Positions 7,354-10,591 of a DNA stretch of 10,591 nucleotides are shown here, piece after piece. The DNA lies in contig JAAZDI010000227.1 in assembly GCA_012512295.1 (NCBI GenBank), positions 1 to 10,591 on the forward strand, written 5' to 3'. Both the position numbers and the translations under genes were made by a program. The stretch comes from Syntrophomonadaceae bacterium. Its GTDB lineage: Bacteria; Bacillota; Ch66; Ch109. Numbering within the stretch: position 1 is the stretch's first letter; every line of letters starts with the position of its first letter. Under the pieces are notes generated by a model. It did not search any database and had not been told where the DNA came from. It was given only the letters and a program-made list of their open reading frames with translations.

Positions 7354-8056
7354 AACAACAGCGATTATTCCTGCCGCGGGTCAGGGAAGGCGGATGAAAG
7401 CTGAAATCAACAAGCAATATCTTCCTCTGGCGGGAGTACCATTGGTAGTCCATACCCTGCAGGTGTTTCAGAAAGAGCCGTTGATTGATGAAATTTGTTT
7501 GGTCGTCGCTCCGGAAGAGGTATTCTGGTGTCGGGAAAAGATTGTCAAGCATTATGGTTTTTCCAAGGTCAAAACAGTCCTGGCCGGTGGAAAAGAACGT
7601 CAAGACTCGGTATATCGGGGACTACAGGCATTACCGGAAGATTGTCAATGGGTGGCCGTGCACGACGGGGCACGGCCCCTTTTGATCGACCATATTTTAC
7701 AGCGGACCATCAGAGAAGCCTGGAAGCATGACGCGGCGGTGGCGGCGGTGCCAGTTAAAGATACCATTAAGGTAGCCACAGCCAATGGTTTAGTTAAGAC
7801 AACTCTAAATCGACAAAATTTGTGGAGTGTCCAGACCCCTCAGGTTTTTAATCGTCACCTGTTGCAGAAAGCCTATGAAATGGCCTATAAAGATAAGTAC
7901 TATGGCACGGATGATGCTTCCTTGGTTGAAAGACTTGGTGTCAGTGTTAAATTAGTTACCGGTGATTACGAAAATTTGAAAATAACCACGCCGGAAGACT
8001 TGGAACTGGCAGAGGTTATTTTGGCCCGTCGCCAGAGAACTCGAATTAGTGGTTGA
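7346..8056 (+). CDS. ispD: 2-C-methyl-D-erythritol 4-phosphate cytidylyltransferase IspD
   Basis: IspD transfers CMP from CTP to 2-C-methyl-D-erythritol 4-phosphate, the third step of the MEP route to isoprenoids. The 236-residue product has the family signatures. PAAGQGRRM at 9-17 is the nucleotide-binding loop with its conserved arginines, followed by K23 in NKQYLPL. Further motifs are GGKERQDSV at 81-89, VHDGARPL at 105-112, TPQVF at 164-168, TDDAS at 188-192 and a C-terminal NLKITTPEDL at 210-219. The start is a TTG inside the end of the PIN/TRAM gene, with GAGGTGA 6 bases upstream, so it overlaps its neighbour by 8 bases. ispF, which acts two steps later, follows 64 bases downstream. Length and motifs are normal. 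Confidence 0.97.
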   Translation: MAKTTAIIPAAGQGRRMKAEINKQYLPLAGVPLVVHTLQVFQKEPLIDEICLVVAPEEVFWCREKIVKHYGFSKVKTVLAGGKERQDSVYRGLQALPEDCQWVAVHDGARPLLIDHILQRTIREAWKHDAAVAAVPVKDTIKVATANGLVKTTLNRQNLWSVQTPQVFNRHLLQKAYEMAYKDKYYGTDDASLVERLGVSVKLVTGDYENLKITTPEDLELAEVILARRQRTRISG

Positions 8057-8082
8057 AAATTAGATAGAGGGGAGGCGGAGAT

Positions 8083-8107
8083 TCAAGGTTAGTTTGCTGA
8101 ACCTTGA
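8083..8107 (+). promoter_or_regulatory. Hairpin between ribosome binding site and ispF start
   Basis: TCAAGGTT (8083-8090) and AACCTTGA (8100-8107) form a perfect 8-base-pair stem with a 9-base loop. A strong purine site GGGGAGGCGGAG (8069-8080) lies just before it, and the conventional ispF ATG (8121) lies 13 bases after it. Folding would shorten the effective distance between the two from about 40 to about 15 bases. An alternative TTG start (8094) would lie in the loop. There is no T-tract, so this is not a terminator. Confidence 0.5.
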
Positions 8108-8120
8108 CTCCAGGGTGGTA

Positions 8121-8600
8121 ATGGTTCGAGTAGGTATCGGCTACGATGTACACCGTCTCGTAACCGGGCGAAAGCTGATTCTGGGAGGTATCTCTATCCC
8201 GTTTGAGAAGGGATTATTGGGACATTCGGATGCTGATGTCCTGATTCATGCTATTATGGATGCTCTTTTAGGCACGCTGGCCCTTGGCGACATTGGTCAG
8301 CATTTTCCGGATACTGACCCTGAGTTGGCCGGTGTTTCTAGTGTTGCCCTTTTGGAACAGGTTAAGGAGCTGTTGGAGCAGAAAGGCTGGCGGTTGGGTA
8401 ATCTAGATAGCGTGGTGGTGGCTCAACGGCCACGCTTAGCTCCCCATATCCAAAGCATGAGAGAAAACCTCGCCCGGATTATGGCAGTCACGCTAGACCA
8501 AATTAGCCTTAAGGCAACAACCACTGAAGGCCTGGGTTTCACCGGCACCGGGGAAGGAATCGCCGCTTATGCGGTTGTCTCAGTGGTTCGTAAAGATTAG
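8121..8600 (+). CDS. ispF: 2-C-methyl-D-erythritol 2,4-cyclodiphosphate synthase IspF
   Basis: IspF cyclises CDP-methylerythritol 2-phosphate, releasing CMP, in the fifth step of the MEP pathway. It is a homotrimer with a divalent metal in each active site. From this ATG the product is 159 residues, the normal family size, and begins MVRVGIGYDVHRL. The metal ligands D9 and H11 sit in that opening motif, and H43 follows GHSDADVLIH. DIGQHFPDTDP and the C-terminal TTEGLGFTGTGEGI block are also present. A TTG at 8094 would add nine residues with no family match. I prefer the ATG because of the conserved N-terminus, although its nearest purine-rich stretch (AGGGTGG, 8112-8118) is only 2 bases away and the better site lies before a hairpin. 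The gene follows ispD by 64 bases and precedes gltX by 49. Confidence 0.95.
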   Translation: MVRVGIGYDVHRLVTGRKLILGGISIPFEKGLLGHSDADVLIHAIMDALLGTLALGDIGQHFPDTDPELAGVSSVALLEQVKELLEQKGWRLGNLDSVVVAQRPRLAPHIQSMRENLARIMAVTLDQISLKATTTEGLGFTGTGEGIAAYAVVSVVRKD

Positions 8601-8649
8601 TAAAGATTAATCATAAAGAAATTTATTGGGAAAGGCAGAGTTACAGACA

Positions 8650-10128
8650 ATGGTAGTTTCGGCAGATAATGTCAAGGTGCGAGTTCGTTTTGCGCCTAGT
8701 CCGACTGGTCCTTTACATATTGGTGGCGCCCGATCAGCCTTGTTTAATTACTTGTTTGCTAAGAAATACGGTGGGAATTTTGTGGTTCGAATCGAGGATA
8801 CTGATCTGGAGCGTTCCAGTCGGGAGTCAGAGGAAAATATCTTGGCTTCTCTCCGTTGGTTAGGTATTACCTGGGATGAGGGAATCGGCGTTGGCGGGGC
8901 GTATGAACCCTACCGACAAACTGAACGGTTAGATACCTATCAGCGTTTTGCGGCTCAGTTATTAGCTGAAGGCAAGGCTTATTACTGCTACTGTACGGAG
9001 GAAGAACTGGAAGCAGAACGGCAAATGCTGATAAAACAAGGGGAGACCCCTCGATATCTAGGGAAATGCCGGGAGCTATCAACCAAGGAGCGGGAGAAAC
9101 TGCAGGCAGAAGGCCGCCGGCCGACGATTCGTTTCCGCGTACCAGATAATCATTTGGTAATTTTAAATGATCTGGTCCGGGGTGAAGTGACTTTTGATAC
9201 AGGGACGATGGGTGATTACGTTATCGTGAAATCGGATGGTATTCCCGTCTATAATTTTGCCTGTGTTATTGATGATACTTTAATGGAGATTTCTCACGTT
9301 ATTCGAGGCGAGGAACACTTGTCTAACACCCCGCGACAGTTGTTAATCTATGACGCCTTAGGTTTAACTCGACCGCAATTTGCCCATGTCTCGCTTATCT
9401 TGGGTAAAGACCGGTCGAAAATGAGTAAACGACATGGGGCTACCTCTGTTGTTGCCTATCAGGAGGCCGGGTACTTGCCAGAGGCCTTGATCAACTTTCT
9501 GGCCTTATTAGGTTGGTCGCCCCCGGGAGAAGAAGAAATTCTTAGCCTGCCGGAAATGGTGCAATATTTTTCGCTTGACCGGGTCGCGAAAAATCCAGCT
9601 GTTTTTGATATTGACAAGCTGAAATGGATTAATGGCTGTTATATCCGGCAAACTTCGCTGGATAGGTTGACTGAGCTGGCTATTCCATTTCTGCAAAAAG
9701 CGGGCATATTCGGTCCAGAACTGACAGCGGAGGAACGCGCTTGGACCAGACTCCTGATGGAGGCAACCCAGGATCGTTTAAGTTGCCTAAGCGAAGTTGT
9801 GGAACATGCTCAAGGGTTAATCGGTGATGCGGTAACGCCGGAAAATGAAGAGGCAGCCTTGGTCCTGCAGGAGGAGCAGGTTCCTTTAGTTATTCGTCAT
9901 TTTAAACAACAATTAGAATCGTTAGAGGTGGATAAGGCCAGCCTAGACGTCCCGCAAGCTAAGGCAATGTTGAAAAAAATAACTAAAGAAACAAAACTGG
10001 GTGGCCGCAAGGTATTCATGCCCTTGCGGGTTTGCTTAACGGGTAAGATGCACGGCCCGGAATTGTATCATATCATTCCTTTATTAGGGATAAGCGGTTG
10101 CCTGGCCAGACTGAATAAACTTGTTTAA
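8650..10128 (+). CDS. gltX: Glutamyl-tRNA synthetase GltX
   Basis: GltX charges tRNA-Glu with glutamate and is a class I aminoacyl-tRNA synthetase. From this ATG the product is 492 residues, the usual size. The Rossmann fold begins with RFAPSPTGPLHIGG, the GluRS form of the HIGH motif, with HIGG at 23-26. The second signature, KMSKR, is at 257-261. CYC at 113-115 plus C140 could hold the zinc found in some GluRS enzymes. The C-terminal anticodon-binding region is intact, ending in the family-typical FMPLRVCLTGKMHGPEL stretch. An upstream TTG at 8626 would add eight residues but has a poor ribosome binding site; the ATG has AAAGGCAG at 8631-8638, 11 bases away, so the start is only moderately certain. 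It follows ispF closely and is probably the last gene of the run begun at 6208. Firmicutes usually have one GluRS that also mischarges tRNA-Gln for GatCAB; that property cannot be read here. Confidence 0.96.
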   Translation: MVVSADNVKVRVRFAPSPTGPLHIGGARSALFNYLFAKKYGGNFVVRIEDTDLERSSRESEENILASLRWLGITWDEGIGVGGAYEPYRQTERLDTYQRFAAQLLAEGKAYYCYCTEEELEAERQMLIKQGETPRYLGKCRELSTKEREKLQAEGRRPTIRFRVPDNHLVILNDLVRGEVTFDTGTMGDYVIVKSDGIPVYNFACVIDDTLMEISHVIRGEEHLSNTPRQLLIYDALGLTRPQFAHVSLILGKDRSKMSKRHGATSVVAYQEAGYLPEALINFLALLGWSPPGEEEILSLPEMVQYFSLDRVAKNPAVFDIDKLKWINGCYIRQTSLDRLTELAIPFLQKAGIFGPELTAEERAWTRLLMEATQDRLSCLSEVVEHAQGLIGDAVTPENEEAALVLQEEQVPLVIRHFKQQLESLEVDKASLDVPQAKAMLKKITKETKLGGRKVFMPLRVCLTGKMHGPELYHIIPLLGISGCLARLNKLV

Positions 10129-10166
10129 ATATTTTGCCAGAATATTCGTATGGTTAAGAAAAAACT

Positions 10167-10195
10167 TTTATTAAGTCTTTCCTTGATGGTATAAT
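10167..10195 (+). promoter_or_regulatory. Extended -10 promoter after gltX
   Basis: TGGTATAAT at 10187-10195 is a perfect TATAAT with an upstream TG, the extended -10 arrangement. The -35 region 17 bases upstream is a weak TTTATT (10167-10172), which an extended -10 element can tolerate. It would start transcription near 10202, into a stretch with no obvious gene for over 350 bases. Confidence 0.6.
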
Positions 10196-10201
10196 AGAGG
10201 T

Positions 10202-10557
10202 AGTAGGTTAAGTCGGAGTCGGAGGTAGTCAATAGGTTGTTACCGGTAGCTGGATGGTGTTGGAGGCGGTTGGTGAGCGTTACTATTTGGGAAAGGTATT
10301 CAAGTGGGATGGTTGTTGTCGGTTGTCAGTGAAGGATTGAGGAAGTTGGCTGGCTAATCTAAGCTTTTATCGGTGGGTTTTGGCAGTACCGTATGCTTAA
10401 TAGCCGGGTGTATAAATGTAGATAGAGAGATACTCAGGCAAAGGCGAAGGCTTTTGTTAGATAGCTTTTTAGCAATGATGATACGAACCAAACAACAATT
10501 GAAATGAAATGGCGGCTGTCGAACCCTCGGTAAATCTGTTTAGGGGGTGGCGGCAGA
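10202..10557 (+). ncRNA. Long structured leader RNA candidate, class not recognised
   Basis: This stretch lies between an extended -10 promoter and a possible GTG start, is G/T-rich on the plus strand, and lacks a long open frame. Three helices are visible. The first is a tiered stem in which CTGGCTA (10350-10356) pairs with TAGCCGG (10401-10407), TAAGC (10360-10364) with GCTTA (10395-10399), and CGGT (10371-10374) with ACCG (10388-10391). The second is CAAAGGC (10439-10445) with GCTTTTG (10450-10456) around a GAAG tetraloop. The third pairs ACCCTC (10523-10528) with GGGGGT (10543-10548) and would cover the Shine-Dalgarno site. In B. subtilis a T-box leader for cysE/cysS follows gltX, and GGGTGG at 10545-10550 with CTCGTCC at 10571-10577 faintly recalls a T-box, but the ACCGCGG core is absent. 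It is not RNase P, tmRNA or SRP RNA by their known signatures. Confidence 0.35.
10237..10332 (+). CDS. Possible short leader peptide (19 or 31 codons)
   Basis: A frame open from 10207 stops at a TGA at 10330-10332. A GTG at 10273 has GGAGG at 10262-10266, 6 bases upstream, and would give 19 residues. A TTG at 10237 with GGAGG at 10221-10225 would give 31 residues, including three Trp and two Cys. It lies near the 5' end of the leader, where attenuator peptides are found. Frames this short arise by chance, so the call is weak. Confidence 0.15.
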   Translation: MLPVAGWCWRRLVSVTIWERYSSGMVVVGCQ

Positions 10558-10591
10558 GTGAATGAGTATTCTCGTCCGGTTGAGGTAGACC
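10558..10591 (+). CDS. 5' end of a further gene (partial, unidentified)
   Basis: A GTG at 10558 is preceded by AGGGGGTGG (10542-10550) at 7 bases and opens a frame to the window edge with predicted start MNEYSRPVEVD. Eleven residues do not allow identification, and they do not look like the start of CysE or CysS, the usual B. subtilis neighbours. The same bases could instead belong to a degenerate T-box or terminator region, so the gene is tentative. Confidence 0.3.
   Translation, partial: MNEYSRPVEVD

Noticed and set aside
7328..7731. Several frames of 60-90 codons overlapping ispD on both strands
   Set aside because: All lie in alternate frames of an intact, well-conserved ispD gene.
8867..9082. 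Minus-strand frame inside gltX
   Set aside because: It is antisense to a conserved GltX region with no start signals.
10129..10160. A gltX terminator
   Set aside because: AATATT repeats can pair over 6 AT-only base pairs but are too weak and lack a following T-tract.
10501..10591. A firm T-box riboswitch call
   Set aside because: Position and a GGGTGG string suggest it, but the conserved ACCGCGG part is missing, the discriminator pairing does not suit cysteine, and no complete terminator is visible before the window ends.

Overview
The window is a chromosomal housekeeping segment of a low-to-moderate GC Gram-positive bacterium (Firmicutes). It most resembles anaerobic Clostridia of the Moorella/Desulfotomaculum/Peptococcaceae type. 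The basis is gene order: clpC - radA - disA - (small minus-strand gene) - yacL-type PIN/TRAM membrane protein - ispD - ispF - gltX is the Firmicutes arrangement known from Bacillus subtilis (mcsB-clpC-radA-disA-yacL-ispD-ispF-gltX). Strong purine-rich Shine-Dalgarno sites and repeated TTG start codons fit the same assignment. Species cannot be read from the sequence alone.

Layout. Bases 1-112 hold what may be the last 23 codons of an upstream gene (mcsB by synteny) and the clpC ribosome binding site. Bases 113-5490 encode ClpC (protein quality control), RadA (recombination and repair) and DisA (cyclic di-AMP synthase that scans DNA), all on the plus strand. A near-consensus sigma-A promoter lies just after the clpC stop, so radA can be transcribed independently of the stress-regulated clpC unit. 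The DisA here carries an unusual, highly charged N-terminal extension of about 110 residues. A small cysteine-containing gene of unknown function (5548-5943) lies on the minus strand, convergent with disA. It has its own promoter and a perfect 16-base dyad in its leader. Back to back with it, a perfect consensus promoter (TTGACA-17-TATAAT) drives the PIN/TRAM - ispD - ispF - gltX run. A 26-base imperfect tandem duplication lies between the two divergent promoters.

Bases 7346-8600 encode two enzymes of the MEP (non-mevalonate) isoprenoid pathway, and 8650-10128 encode glutamyl-tRNA synthetase. After gltX there are about 430 bases without a recognisable full gene. This stretch starts with an extended -10 promoter and contains several stem-loops. 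It ends in a Shine-Dalgarno site and a GTG that may open a new gene running off the window. I read it as a long, possibly regulatory, 5' leader. It lies where B. subtilis has a T-box ahead of cysE, but I could not find a convincing T-box core.

Most of the window is ordinary, conserved chromosome. The points worth a second look are the DisA extension, the divergent promoter region around the small minus-strand gene, the hairpin at the ispF start, and the structured leader after gltX. I see no mobile element, CRISPR array, tRNA or rRNA.
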